64,000 nucleotides of DNA from Capitulum mitella (Eukaryota; Arthropoda; Thecostraca; Pollicipedomorpha; Pollicipedidae), in NCBI GenBank assembly GCA_030062745.1, contig CP099845.1, positions 20,420,556 to 20,484,555 on the forward strand, written 5' to 3'. The notes beneath the pieces are model-generated. The model searched no databases. It worked only from the letters and a program-made list of their open reading frames with translations, and was not told the origin of the DNA. The translations under genes were made by a program, and so were the position numbers. Shown here piece after piece: positions 12,871-25,298 of the stretch. Numbering within the stretch: position 1 is the stretch's first letter; each line of letters begins with the position of its first letter.

Positions 12871-14120
12871 CGCCCCGCTCTCTCCCTCCCACAGACGTCT
12901 GGTCTGTTCAAGATCGGAATCAGACAGAGCAACGGGCTGTCGGAGCGATTCGAAGCTGGCGTTGCCACTTCGAGGACAAAGTGGCCGGCATCTTCTAATA
13001 GCCAAATGGTTCAACCAGGCCGTTTAATCTTTCTTCGAAACGATCTGCAACCAGGGCGGCGTCTCATATCAGATACGACACACCATAATCGTCAAAATCA
13101 AATGATGCCAGGTGGATACATACGACTCTCTGCCGTTGAGAAGTTCTGGCGTTCACCCACAATCGAGGTGTAATGCGACCACCGCACCACGCTTCGCCCG
13201 GTTTTCCCTCCGGCTCGGCAAGAGAAGAGTGGCAGAATCCTCCGTCCTCGCGCTTTTGTGGATCGGCTCGATTTCCGCCTGGTGCCAGACAGGCGCCGAG
13301 ACGTCGGCCGCAGCAGACATCTGCAATGAAAACCAGCTGTTGCCCTTCCGATCGCAGGACAATTTCCTTTTGGCCGTTGAGGTTCGGGCATTTTGAACTT
13401 CAGAGCTGTCTCACTGTAACCGTGCTTACTTCGCGGGCCACAACTGGCGCATTCGCCGGCAATTTGAGTGTCAGCGCATTTATTCCACAGTTTTGCAGCG
13501 CGACTCGTTTCCGAACCTCGCTCATCTTCCCCTTATTTCGGCCCAGCTTGAGTCTAAGGTTCAATCAGACGGGATGCTGCGCACGTTTTCGGGCGACGAA
13601 CAAGGTCTGAGGCCGGGGTGGCCTATCGGAAGCCATCTCATCGTCAGAGTGCATCTCATTACCGGACAATTGCTCGGTGATACCGGTCCCAGCACGCCAC
13701 ATCAACGTGGCCTGCCCTGAGGCATGCTTCCGGCCCGCCGCTCCGTCAGCTGGACGATTCCCCAGGGTGTTTCTCTCGCCGCAGCCGGAGGTGGATCGGT
13801 AATCAATAGGCGGGAAGAATACGCGTTATTCAGCGCCTCGTGAATACCGTGTGAGCATGTGTGTGATGACTAGCCCTCTCAGATAACTCGTCTCTTCAGA
13901 GATGTTTTCGCCTCTGCTCATCGTAAAGTTCATGGACAGTGCCACTATGGGGCACGTGTTTACCCCAGTGCCTCTTAGTCATTTGATTGTGAGATACTGC
14001 CTATACCCAGTGCGCCACAATAATGGTAACTCGTGAGGTGGCATATAACTGAAGATGTTTTGCATATGAAAGCATTCTGGAAACTGAGCCCTCTTAACGA
14101 AACTGCCTGGTGTTAAACAG
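12871..14120. other. No gene seen; moderately GC-rich
   Basis: GC content falls gradually. Frames at 13098-13610 overlap on both strands and show no conserved motif. Confidence 0.4.
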
Positions 14121-15400
14121 TTTCAGCCAGACTTTGATAAATATCTGAAATTCAGTGCAGTCATGCAAAAGTTGATGACGTCATTTTGCCTGTGACATGT
14201 AACTTTGGATATACTGCGACATAGTTTGCCTTCATGATGATTTGTTTTGTAATGTAAAACGCAAAATTTTCTGCGAGAGGCACAGGCGCAGCCAAGGGGG
14301 CCGGGGGGCCCGGGCCCCACTTAGGCCCCCACTTTTTGTGAAAACCATTGCACATCGTCTTTCCGGCAGGCGGTTTTCGTATGATTTCACACTAAGCCTC
14401 GTCCCCCCTTAAGAAAACCCTGGCGAGAGGGATGTCAATTTTACCGTCATTCCGGCCATAAATCGCAAAATAAATTGGCTCAGATCTGGAGAGAAACGCA
14501 GTTCTTTTTGGGGAGGTCTCTTTTCAAGAATTCATTGTCTGAGCTACGCCCTTGGTAGTACCCCACAATGAAAAATCCGTGGGATCGCCTCTGGGAAAGT
14601 TCCGACAACGCCCCATTGTTTTTGCCAAAATGATTAAGATATCTGTTGGCAATAACCCTTCCCTTATAGACATGGAAAAGGTTGTGTTTGGGGAAGCTCG
14701 GGATCGGGTGAAAGTTACTTTTACGGCAAAAATAGCACATTTTTTGAGAGCAGTGGGGTGCGATTAATCGCAGGGGGGAACGCGGAATTATGCATTCAGA
14801 CCTTGGGCGTAACGGCTCATCGGGCAGTCAGAGAGGCGTTAGTGACAGCTTTAACATTAACGCTACTGTGTTGCATGAAACAAAAATGACTAAAAATTGA
14901 TGTTGCTCTAATGACGTTTAACATATTCTTACACAGGCGATCAAGAGCTCGATCGTGTTCCCGTGTAGCACTGCGTTTCATATTACCTCATTGCCGTGGT
15001 TATTTACAGTGTGGCAGCCTTTCTGGCACATTACAGATTGTTATTTTGAATGCGTTCGACAACATTCGTGGTCTAGTATAAAATTGGGAGTGACATCACC
15101 AAGTTACGTAATTACATGTGGAATAGACATTTTGTTTCAACATCACAAAGTTACGTCACTGTCGGAGTATCTGAACTGACAACCTGGCAGAACTAAAGCT
15201 ATCAGTGTTGCCTCGATGCATCGTCTGAACGTGGCATACAAATACCACAGTAATCTTTCTGTGACAACTCCGCAAAGCGGTGTTGCACGACTGCAGTTCG
15301 GTCGCAGCGTAAGCAATAAAAACGAGGAAACAAACAAACGATCAAAGCGGGAATGGATCCCTGTCTTCAGCTAAGACTGCCACCGACGTCTACGTGATCA
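14121..15400. other. Probable degraded repeat sequence, no gene
   Basis: Around 14280-14330 there is a GGCGCAGCCAAGG stretch followed by runs of G and C. It resembles the GGAGCCAGG boundary seen inside the elements at 36.8 and 62.2 kb. Limits are unclear and there is no open frame of note. Confidence 0.3.
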
Positions 15401-15404
15401 AACT

Positions 15405-15955
15405 GAAAACGTGGTCGCAGCCGGCGCCGCGTCGTCTTCAGCGCAGACCACCTGGAAGGCCATTTCACGGTGCGCCGGCCGGCGGCGGGCGCTTTTCGAT
15501 TCGGCTCCGCTGAAGCCCGCAATCTCCCCCGGCCGCCCGAGGCGGCGAGCTCTCCGCCTCGTTTCGGCGGAGCCGACTCACGTTTTTGCTCGGCTCGGGC
15601 CGCGGCAGGCGGCGCGGGCTGCGCGGCCGCACGCCGGCGTCGACCGGTCGCCGGCCGGCTCGTCGCGCCCCCGGCCCGGCGACGCGGCTCCGCAGCGTCG
15701 GCCCGTCGTTCGTCTTCGGCGCCGTCGCTCGTTGGCCGACATCGCTCCGGCGCTGGCTGCATGCGCCACGGTGCTCGCCTCGGCCTAAAGCGCGGCGCCA
15801 GAGGCCGCTCTCTGACGGCTGGCGGGGAGAAACTGGCCGCTGCAAGGCGCCGCCTGATGAAATTTCGCCGCGCGCTCCGGTGGAACAGGCGCGCCACTAT
15901 TCCGCCGTCGCTGAACCGTGCTTTCAGCGCGCCGCTCCTCATATGCCGCTTTTAA
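15405..15955. other. GC-rich CpG-dense island
   Basis: Abrupt GC-rich block with overlapping open frames on both strands (up to about 190 codons on the - strand). They are Ala/Arg/Pro-rich and look like compositional artefacts. No splice-bounded exon can be argued. Confidence 0.5.
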
Positions 15956-16589
15956 ATGCTGAATGGCGTAGATTTACTACAGAAAGATGACGTCCTACGA
16001 CGCCGCTGCGATTCGGCCTCGCGTATGATCAAACGGAATGGAGATCTGGCATGGTCCGCCTCCTCGGGAAACATGCCTCGCCGGAAAGTCGGCGCCAGCG
16101 TAAACATGTTTTGGCATGCTGGTGTCCAAGAATTCAGGTCTACTAGGTAAAACAGTTTGTGAAAGAACCGGCGAGGATGCCTTTTGAGATACGGCGCTGC
16201 ACACAGCTCGTCGGTTGGTGTTGGCAGCGTGGGCTCGAATCCAATTTATCCCGGCTACAGTCTTTTCTAATGCATTTAATAGTATACTGAGCGGCTGCAG
16301 TCACGTAAGTGTATTTCGCAATAACATATATTGTTATCTTTTCTGTTACGGACTGGGAATTTTGATTCAAACCTCCTTCTCTAAACGCAATCTTTTGTTT
16401 TGCGAACACCTGCTGTATTCCTGAAAAAATTCTCGGAGTTCTGTTTATCCTCCTTCGGGTGTAATGGCACCCTTGAAGACAATTTAAGTCCATATTTTAC
16501 CTTCATATCCGCAGCGGACGTTTCGCTTTTGCAGAATTCCAACTGGCTGCGTGAGCAAGCAGTGCACACCACACTTAGCCATTGCTGCG

Positions 16590-16600
16590 GCGTATAAAAC
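16590..16600 (+). promoter_or_regulatory. Possible TATA box
   Basis: GTATAAAAC lies in a locally GC-rich setting at the end of an AT-leaning stretch. No clear initiator about 30 bases downstream and no gene follows, so this may be chance. Confidence 0.15.
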
Positions 16601-16619
16601 TGCTGGTCACGTCCACTAA

Positions 16620-18260
16620 ACAGCCGGGGCTTGAAAGACTACCGGAAAAATAGGGAGCGCAGAGACGGACGGCCCACTGAGGCTTATGTGCAAATGAGCG
16701 GGTCCCAGGCCAGCCATGGCTGAACGCATGGTTGGTTAGCTGGGACCAATGGTTGTGTGTTGAATTTTGTTACTGGTATGTTCAGAGACATGAAAGAACT
16801 ACAGTCAATAACAGCACAAAACGTTGGAACGCTTCGTGCCTTAGTTTCTAACATCATTGTGCTGGTTGACCCGAATACATTAAACGTAATTCAAAAGCAG
16901 TTTTTGCTTAAATGTACCCTATAGAATATAAAAGTATAATAAATGTACCCTTTAAGAAGGAAGCGAGTGAAGCGAGTAAATGCAGTGACACAATCGATGG
17001 GAACCACAGCTCTGAATGCTTACTTGTTAGCCCGTTTGCTTGTGTGCTTTCGAGTGTGACTGCAATGCACAGACATCCGAATTACGTCTTCTTGATTAAC
17101 AGTCTTGGAATCCAGGGAAGTGTCCCAAACCTACTTAGTGCTTGGGCTAGATTTAAATCAGTAACACGATTTAGAAATCAATACTAATGCATCTATGTTC
17201 AATCTAAATCGTCCCAAATTGCCTTACCGGAAATCACTTGAAAAGAAAATAATGTCGCAACCACCTTACAACAAAATGGATATTGCACCATATTGAATAA
17301 CTGCAAGAAACCTAATGTAACTTCTCCACCTTCATGTTATGAACCAATGCTATAACAGTCGGTCTAGTTTACACGACGGGCTCTCGCTGGAGGGTTTGGT
17401 TAGCAGAGACCCATTGACTGCAGATGAAAGTAAACACGGCGAAGGGAAGATAATGCATATTTCAAAGCCTACCTCAGTCATAAAAAGTTCACTGATTCCA
17501 TCGTTTTGACTTGTCAGACACCACGGGGCCACCGACAGCTCGCTTGTGACGTTTGATTCATGTGGTGCATACCTTAACTAGTAACGTCACACCTGATGCA
17601 AATCGGCACGTTTGGTACGACGCACGATGTTACGCCTTTGGCTCTGGTCGCAGTAACACATTCGTCGTTTGTTCAATAAACTTGATCCCAATGGTGTTAT
17701 TTTAAGCAATCATTTATAAGAAGTTTAGTGATTCTATTGCTTGGCGTACCATACACCATGGGACCGTCAACGGCTTGTTTGCGACGTCCCTTTGAAATCA
17801 CTAGCAATCACGAGTGATGCAGAACTGGGTGCACGAACTCCAGACACCGCACCCTACCACGTATTCCTGGTTAACAGCAGCGGGAAACCTTTAACGTGTC
17901 CACAAAAACAGCATGGCACTGTGGTCTGCATTTGTTTCTGTAGATATAGACAGAGCAGGCTCAGGTGACATCAGAATACATGTTTCGCTCCTACCCTCAA
18001 CAAAACCGAGTAGGTAAAAAAACAAGGACAGTTTAGACGTGCGTCGTATCAGCCATGTCGCGAGCAGCAATAGAGGCGTATCCTATGGGGATTCCGAGCT
18101 TTCCTGCTTTCTGTATGTGTAGTGATCATTATTCGTACCCATATTTTGGGATAGCGGCAATAACCAGTGTATCATTGTTTTCGTTATGCGTACGTGGCCT
18201 AGGCTTACTTTCTAAGCTGCAGCACGAGGTATGATAACGCAAACAGCAACGACAACGATC
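16620..18260. other. Intergenic, no gene seen
   Basis: AT-leaning sequence with short frames only. Confidence 0.45.
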
Positions 18261-18289
18261 ATGCTAATTCATTTCAAGGCATCAAATGT

Positions 18290-18870
18290 CCCTTTCATCG
18301 CCGGGACCAAGGCCACCGTCTCATCATGACACCCATTTGCCCCAGCCCCGGCCGTCACGGCGTCCACGGCATTTCCTTCCCGACGAGCTGTTCTGGGATC
18401 TGACGAGTCCGCCTGATCCGGGAGGGGGCGACAGCGCGGCGATCTGATCCCCGTCGGCAGACCGGATCCGCATCCGGGCGCAGTCAGCCTGCGTCGGTCA
18501 GTCAGGCCCGTCCGGGGACCGGCGGCGGCAGCGGCGCCGAGCCGGCCGGCTCCGCCTATTTCGGACCGCTGCTGCCGCCGGGTCGCCGCCGGGCTCGACG
18601 CATCGACGGCGGCGACCCGGACCGCGGGCCGCCGGAGCGTCCTATACGACGGTTCGGCCGCCGATCTGGGCCTCTGGTCGCGGCGGCGCGGCCGCATGGT
18701 CGGACGACGCCGGGTCCGGATACCGGCTCCAGATGCTGCGTCCGGACGCCGGCGGCCGGCAGCCGGCTCCGGAAGCGGCTGGCCGGCGGTCGGAAGTCCC
18801 GGGGCTGGAGCATCTCCGGCGTCCCGCCAGACAGCAATAGCTCGTCTGACACCGCCGTCCCGCTGGCTGT
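18290..18870. other. GC-rich CpG-dense island
   Basis: Dense in GGCCGG and GCCGGC words. The 223-codon - strand frame (18269-18940) is low-complexity Arg/Ala/Pro and lies opposite open + frames. I treat it as compositional, although a real exon cannot be excluded. Confidence 0.45.
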
Positions 18871-19084
18871 CAATGTCTTCGGGTCGTAGCGGCGAGAAAC
18901 GTTTCCTTTCGTTATTGGCGCCTTTTGTCATTGGCGCCAAAAGAAGTGCAGGCAGTGCGTCGTTTCAGCGTTGATAAATACGGACAAAGCGACGTCTTTG
19001 ACGCATTATAAGCGGCTCAGTTTATGAAGCGCGTTCTGCGGAGCAGTGTGACGTCCGCCGACACCAAGATAAATACGACACAGT

Positions 19085-19400
19085 GCAGTGCGACGCCAGC
19101 ACGACGCATACCGGTATTTCCAGAGCCAGCAGAACCGACGGCGGCGGCCGCGCTCCTGTGCACTGGATTAGCCATCGGACCGGTGACGTCACACGGCCGG
19201 CCGAATATTGCGTGTGCGGAAAACATTGCACGTCACCAGCCGGCCATCACGCTGTCGTTGTCGGCGAGATATTGCCGCCGCCGGCTGGACCTCGGTGACG
19301 TCACGGTCCCGCCGGAGCGTGGACGAGCCGTGCTGGGCCTCAGGGGGCCGGCGTGTTGGTGACGAGTCTAAGAAGGGAGAACGTCGCGAGCTGGCGACGC
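19085..19400. other. GC-rich island with repeated TGACGTCA-type sites
   Basis: GTGACGTCA occurs at about 19184 and again at about 19293, with GTGACGTCC near 19049. These match the core of CRE/ATF sites. No coding exon is evident. Confidence 0.35.
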
Positions 19401-19959
19401 GTTCGGGGTTTTTCTTCGCCTTGGAGGCTCGGCTGGAGGTGGATTCGTTAGCACGCACCGCGGACGAGAAGAAAAGCGTTTGGTTAAGATGCGTTTACAG
19501 ACGTGTTAAAGGAAGTTTGTGGCACCAAGGTTCTATGGAACTTATCGTGGTTTTGTGGTTTTTGTTTTTGTTCAAAATGTGGTGCTGACGGAGATCAGTG
19601 TTTCAAAAGCAGCGACAGACTCCAAGCAACCATTTGCGCCAACACAGTAGCCTACATATGCGTGGGAACGGGCTGATGGGGAACGAGAACCACTCCTACT
19701 GTTCTGAAAGCTGTACAGTCGTGTGGTTGTGGGAGGCATTGACTCCAAATACATGACACGAAGACTCCTGGAGTGAGATAAAATCTAGTTTTGTGTGCAA
19801 AACTGCCGTTTTATCCTCCCACATCGAATAAACTGTCGAAAACGTTTTATTTTTCGTACATTTTCTTCAATCAGCGTCCCGAGTTCGCCAGGACCCTTGT
19901 CGCCAAAGAAAAACCTGTTGCCACCTGTAGGCGTTTCGACGTATCGTTCTGCTCCTCTC

Positions 19960-20275
19960 CGCCGGCAAGTTTCCCGCCGGCAGTCGGCGTTGACCCATGC
20001 CTCCCGCCAGGGCTGGCCCGGCCCATGAATCGAACGGGAGGCGAGCGCGCGCCGGCGCCGCCGCAGCGCCGCGTCATAAAGCCGTCACGGCACCGAATTT
20101 AGGTCCGTCAGGGCGTCGCAAGGCAGTCGCGCTCCGCCGGGTTTGGGTGCCGCTGCCGCTAACTGCGATAGTGACCCCGTCTGCGTGGCAACGAGGCTCG
20201 GCTGGGGCGGGACCGAGACGGGAACGAGGGGTCGTAGCGCCGGCATTGTCTGGCCGGCGTTGACGAGACTGGGAG
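19960..20275. other. GC-rich island
   Basis: Short GC-rich block just before an AT microsatellite. Frames are open in several phases and no domain is seen. Confidence 0.4.
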
Positions 20276-20428
20276 ACAGTCCGTGGAAAGGGTCGTCGCC
20301 ATGCGTCTTGGTTTTCGGGAGTACCCCAAACGGAACAGGTTGCTCAGATTCGAGCTATGTGTTTTCGTCGTACATTTGGCAGCATTTAGCTAGCAATCAC
20401 TTGTCGTTTTCTGGTTTGGATCTGCGGG

Positions 20429-20431
<3 letters not shown>

Positions 20432-20483
<52 letters not shown>
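20432..20483. repeat. (AT)n microsatellite
   Basis: About 26 uninterrupted TA units. Confidence 0.97.
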
Positions 20484-20484
<1 letters not shown>

Positions 20485-20499
20485 CTCAATTACGTTGAT

Positions 20500-20960
20500 A
20501 TACGACTGATATTTTGAATCATTGGCTGATCCGAAGCAATGGAGAGCTCGTGAATCGCTGTATGATCCCGATCAATTTTTGAAAAATTGGTGTGAGTCAC
20601 ATTTGATCCGGATCAGTTCTGAAAAAAGCTTACGCGAATCGCATTTGGTTCGGATTAAATTGAAAAAATAGCCAAGATTCCAATGCTGATCCGGATCAAG
20701 TCACTGTGATTCAGATCCTGATAGGGATCACCCACAAGATTTCGGGCACAAGTCTGGTCTTGGATTAAACGAAATTGCTCTGAAGAGGCTCCATAGCACA
20801 ATTTTATGGCTCGATTTTTGAGCCCATGTTCAGCTTTCGATGACTCTTGAAGACCGTAGTCTCCAGAACACTCCAACGATTGAAAATAATTTATGAGTAA
20901 CAATGAGCAGGAATAAATCAGCAAAAAATCAGAAATAACAACCAGATCTTATCAGTATCA
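20500..20960. repeat. Degenerate repeat rich in GATCCGGATC
   Basis: Variants of GATCCGGATCA followed by a short A-rich or T-rich tract recur at intervals of very roughly 60 bases from about 20530 to 20730. Copies are too diverged to fix a unit. No coding potential. Confidence 0.4.
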
Positions 20961-21580
20961 GTCAGAAAAAGCCAGCCTGCCAAGGGTCACACGTTGGCCT
21001 CTAAAAAGCCCGTAACAGCCAGTCCCCTTCTCCCCGGTAATGCGGCCCTCTGCTGCCGGCTTAACGGGCCAGCGGGACGTCCCGTTGAACTGTTCAGGGC
21101 TTACCTACTGGCCCGTAAAGGAGTCCCTTGTTAGCTTTAAAACTCCCCCTGCCGATCTGCAGAGGGTCGCCTGTGGGACTGTGGAGGTGACCCTGTAAGG
21201 ATTCGCCAAAGTTGGACCCTAGAGCGGTCCCTGCACATTTGCAAAGGAACCATTAAAGCCACCGGTCAGTAAAGTTGTCCATGTCGTCCTGACAAGTGAC
21301 TTCCACCTGGCATTAAAAGGCCCTGTCCTGCTAAAATGCATCTGCTGGCCTGTAAATAGGACGGCACCTTTACAAGTCATCATGCTCTCTCTCTGCAGCA
21401 GAGGAGTCCTTTCTGACCTACAATGGACCCATGTTGAGCTGTGATTGACGCCTCCGCGGGCCTGCAAACAACATGAACCCGCTTTAAAAGCCACTTTATC
21501 CGACAACATTATAACATCAAAAAACAAAAGTGCGACTCACAGAAGTTAAGATTTAAATCAATGCTGTTTCATTTCAAATG
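20961..21580. repeat. Possible degenerate repeat (CCTGTAA-type words)
   Basis: Words such as GGCCCGTAAAGGAGTCC, ACCCTGTAAGGATTC and GGCCTGTAAATAGGAC recur between about 21010 and 21360. They suggest an old tandem or dispersed repeat. No gene is seen. Confidence 0.25.
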
Positions 21581-21583
21581 CAT

Positions 21584-21655
21584 TTATTCACGCCAGTTTT
21601 AGTTCGTATATATAAATATATATGTATATATATATGTACAAACTAAACTGGTGTG

Positions 21656-21661
<6 letters not shown>
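21584..21661. repeat. Imperfect hairpin with AT-rich loop
   Basis: The left arm at about 21584-21609 (TTATTCACGCCAGTTTTAG) pairs with the right arm at about 21635-21661 (CTAAACTGGTGTGAATAA) around an AT-repeat loop. It abuts an (AT)n microsatellite. It could be a small palindromic MITE or a DNA structure. Confidence 0.7.

Positions 21662-21704
<43 letters not shown>
21661..21704. repeat. (AT)n microsatellite
   Basis: About 22 TA units directly between the hairpin and the following MITE. Confidence 0.97.
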
Positions 21705-21705
<1 letters not shown>

Positions 21706-21902
21706 TGTGCTGTTGCTTGTTCCCTTAGCGCCAATCAGAGGCCAGCTTGTGGCTGTCAGTCTTAAATCTAGCCTTTAGATCAGCCGCGTACCAAGAAGGG
21801 GGAAGGGACTAGGTCTGTGACCTAGCTCCCTTATGACAATCTTTTGAAGCTAGCAGCCAAAAGTTGGTCTCTCATTGGCGCTGACGGAACAAGCAAAAGT
21901 AC
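21705..21902. mobile_element. About 200-base MITE with 45-base inverted repeats
   Basis: The left end (TGCTTGTTCCCTTAGCGCC, then AATCAGAGGCCAGCTT) is matched on the opposite strand by the right end (TGCTTGTTCCGTCAGCGCC, then AATGAGAGACCAACTT). Inverted repeats run about 45 bases with few mismatches. The centre holds a second palindrome (CTAGGTC ... GACCTAG, about 21810-21824). The left side abuts the (AT)n run, consistent with a TA-type target. No coding capacity. Confidence 0.75.
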
Positions 21903-22914
21903 AATATTTTAAGGAAATTTCCGTCTTGAGCTCTCGGGCTGTTTAGCCCTGTCCGACAGAACAGGGGTGCAACCTCTTGTCAACCAATTTCCAACTTGAC
22001 CAGAAACCCGGAAAACTCAGTCCTGAAAATTTGTTCAGCTGCATTTTCATTCTGGAATTGCCATATCTGAAATTCTAAACGAATATGACATTCCTATCAT
22101 GATGGAACAGCCCCTTGCATTTTCAGTCATTACAGTCATATAAACGTAAAAACCAGCAACTTTTTAATTCTGGCCTGTCAAAGACACAAACAAAATCATG
22201 AAATTGCTATAGTTCTAATGCACTCAGAATACTGACATAAATAATATAAAGAACTGGCACGATTGCTGTTATTCCTGTCCTGCACGCTGCTAAATTCAGA
22301 CCATCACACACTCTGACTGTACAGATGTGACGAGTGCCATGCATTTCAGCTGTTGGTCTTAAAATGGTTCTGCTCACTGTTGTCATCTGTCGAGAAATAC
22401 TGGTCCACTTGTCTTGCCCTCAGTGACATCAAACCAGTATTCCTTGAGGAGACAGCATCCACCTTAAGATTCCATCTAGGGTTTATAGCACCATCATGCG
22501 AGCTCATGCAAAAAAAATCATTCTTAGTAGTCATCAGTGAAATCAAGAGATCTTGGGTCTTCCTGGTCCTGAATTTGACCATCTCTGTGAAATTTCATAC
22601 AAGTGCACACTGCGGTGAAAGCTACTTTTAACTACCTTTGATCACCCAGAAGTCATCCGTCTGTCAACTACTACTCAAGCAAACATAAACAAGTGACAAC
22701 ATGGCTTCCTTCATGGGTGGGAAGCGTATTTACATCTCTAGCGATTTTGTACAAGAAAATCCAAAAACGAAAGAGTTTGCTTGTTGTGCATTCATTTTTG
22801 CAATGGCCGCTGAAATATGAAAAAATGTGACGGGCAAAAACTCTCTATATGACGACACGGCGGCGGCCGATCCACCTTGCACCGTATAGTAATCTTGGTG
22901 AAAACCGGAAGCAG
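21903..22914. other. Intergenic, no gene seen
   Basis: Unique AT-leaning sequence with short frames only. Confidence 0.45.
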
Positions 22915-23302
22915 AAAATTCAAATGTTAACGTGCTAAGAGCTTTAAGATTCCACAACAGGCAGTTCTTGCCAAAAGAATTCCGCCACTGTGGAAAAAAA
23001 CAAACATTTACGCAGCACGGAACAACACCGGCAAGTCACGCAAACATCTAACAAACACACACAAACGAGCACACAAACAGCACACGCTTTCACCCTCGCC
23101 CATGCAGCACGCTCTCATAAAACTTAAGGGTGCCCATTGCGCTCACTTGTTTGTTTATGTTTGGTTGAAGATCTTGAATACATACTGCCTCCATTAACGA
23201 AAGCCTTCGTTTGTCACGGGCTGCTTTGGTTAGGATTTGGGTATTTTCCACCATCTGCCGCCTCGTCAACGGTTCGCCGTTTTATTGGAATGAGCGTGTT
23301 AA

Positions 23303-24523
23303 CCCGCGCACGACCGTCGGTCGGTTACGATCTTTCGCGACTGGGGGAGGGGCGGCAGTTGGCCGCCCCCTCTAACTCACGAGCGGTTGGCCGCACGATA
23401 AAAATAAGCACACCGTCGGAAAGCTTGTGACGAGTAGAGCTCGAAACTGGTCTCATTTTTAAGTTTTAGATAATATGTAAACAATTTACGCCCTATATAT
23501 GTTTTCTCATAGCCGACTGCATAAGATCGAGAAATGACCTGAATCTCAAGGGCTGTGACTAATAACGCATAGGTAAAGGCACCAGCGCACAAGTAAAGAA
23601 AGGTCCGCGGATGCTGATACACATCTAATTTCTCAGATCTGCTCAATATATACGCCGAAACGTCGAGTTAAAGACACGGCAATTCTCGCGCCGGCTGCCG
23701 GCGTGCGCCGCGCCTTACGCAGTAACAAATTGACGGGAACTAATTTTAGCGTTCCTTTATTTTCGCGAAAAAAGCCTATCCATGTGAATTTTATTGATCT
23801 TAGTAGCTGTTGTGATGGTTTTTCATGCTTAAATTTTGAAAAAAAATTATTAGTTACCAATCTATACAACTGGCGGAGCTTTATTCGCGAAAGCCTGTTC
23901 ATTTCCAGAATATGCTATTTTTTCAAACTTTTTGAGGTTCCTGGTATTACTTACGTCTGTGTAAGCTAGTTCTGCCATTTTCTACCCATTTTGAGTAATT
24001 CATCGTTGATTTTGACGGTGGTACATTTTGGCTCACTGCAGTTATTCGTGACCTGACCTCAGGTCAACGGCTGGAAGTCATTGATACTTTGCCCAATGAC
24101 GGCAACTAGATGTCTGCTGTACTCCACACTAAAAATGCTATGAAACATTCCGTCAATTTCCGAAAAAAACGACGACATGTCTTTAAAATGGGCTTAAGCT
24201 TAGGTCAACTACCCGGAAAATTCCGAAAAATCTGAGATTGCAGATTTGTTGCATCTGTCACGATCACTAATCCCTGAAAGTATCATTGAGATATCTTGTT
24301 TTGCGAAAAAGTTAGAGGGCGCTAAACTTTTTTGGACATAAGTCTGTGTGACCTGACCTAGGTCAGGAACCTGACCCGACCTGAGGTCAAAACTTTGACA
24401 CAAGGTGTAAAATGAAGAAGCAAAAGGTACACAAAGTTTTGTGTCTCTGTGTTTGTTCGTTCTCTCGCAATCCCAGAAAAACCTCAGGGGGGGCGGTCAA
24501 CGGCCCCCCCAGTCGGAGGCGGG
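23303..24523. mobile_element. TTAA-flanked non-autonomous element, copy E2, inside a retroelement
   Basis: TTAA occurs at 23299-23302 and 24524-24527. The left end starts CCCGCGCACGACC; the right end read inward is CCCGCCTCCGACTG. Subterminal stems include GGGGCGGC ... GCCGCCCC on the left (about 23349-23370) and GGGGGGGC ... GCCCCCCC on the right (about 24487-24510). The uninterrupted sister Penelope-like copy reads CATTAACACG at the matching place, so this insertion duplicated TTAA. Near the right side lies a run of TGACC/AGGTCA words (about 24349-24387). No long open frame. Confidence 0.85.
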
Positions 24524-24539
24524 TTAATGGACCGCCGTT

Positions 24540-24800
24540 CTGGAGATGCACCGTGATGCGTCTTCTGAGAGAGTTGTTGGTCTGACCAACATATCCACTA
24601 TTTAGAAGGAGCGCGCAGTGTCCTGTTGTACATTCGTAAAAGAAGACAATGTTGGCGTCTTTCAGTGGACTAGCATCACTCGACGCGTTGTTCTTCATTA
24701 CGAGAGATGATATTAATTTATCTCGGTAGTGAATGACGAGCAGGAGCTGGTCTGATGGACTGACCGCCTTGCAGTTTCTCCGGAAAACATCACAGAGCAC
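24540..24800 (-). pseudogene. GIY-YIG endonuclease domain of Penelope-like copy 1
   Basis: This encodes the C-terminal endonuclease that nicks target DNA in Penelope-like elements. NIVFFYECTTGHC is followed by SGYVGQT and SLRRRITVHLQNG. That order of the first strand, cysteine pair, YIG-like motif, conserved Arg and His is typical of Penelope/Poseidon-type elements. Upstream codons match copy 2. The coding sequence is cut a few codons later by an inserted TTAA element, and the RT region upstream is frameshifted, so the copy is dead. Confidence 0.85.
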
Positions 24801-25298
24801 CTCCTGTCGCTCTTGTAACCGTGGGACATGGCATTTTCGTAGAAGATCTTGTGGGTGTTTTCAGTATTTGTCTGTTTTTGTGGCTTTTATCCGGGTGGAG
24901 ATGGCTTTCTTGATCTGAACCTCAACAGGGAACTTGGAATTGGTTGTTAGCAAGTATCTGCTTAACTCTTCGCAGTTCTTGGTGTACAAGGTACCAAGAA
25001 GAGTGGTGTCTCATAGCGCGGTGGATGCTAGTTTTATATCGTGCAGCGCACTGGCTTTGCCCACTGGGGTAGGCTCCATTGTCAGTTTCCTTGCGGTGAA
25101 CGTGCGTGGTGAAGGCACCATTCGCTGCATCGATGCTGACGTCAAGGAACCTGATGCGGTGTTTAATGCTTCTTTCGACCGAGAACTCGAAACTGAAGCC
25201 ACGGTTCCCGGCTTCGAATCACGAAATCCATATCCACCTGGCTAGAAGCAACAAAAACAAATACTGAAAACATCCACAATATCTTCTACGAAAATGCC

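Larger units (their letters stand above)
22915..25236 (-). mobile_element. Penelope-like retroelement copy 1, interrupted
   Basis: A 5'-truncated Penelope-like element read right to left. About 25150-24970 encodes the end of the reverse transcriptase with FLDV and the following VHRK segment. About 24800-24540 encodes the C-x-DC zinc-binding part and the GIY-YIG endonuclease (SGYVGQTNNSLRRR ... H). The C-terminal tail resumes at about 23298-23150, and a 3' untranslated region homologous to copy 2 continues to about 22915. Between LTR codons it is split by the TTAA element at 23303-24523. Reading frame is lost in the RT part. Homology to copy 2 and to the Penelope/Poseidon group is clear by motif. 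Confidence 0.85.

Noticed and set aside
15367..15942. 191-codon - strand frame
   Set aside because: Same compositional cause; no domain or splice support.
18269..18940. 223-codon - strand frame in a GC island
   Set aside because: Low-complexity, no domain, and opposite frames are equally open.
23137..23430. + frame sharing its sequence with the - strand frame at 25573-25767
   Set aside because: It is the reverse complement of the Penelope-like C-terminal tail in both copies, not a separate protein.
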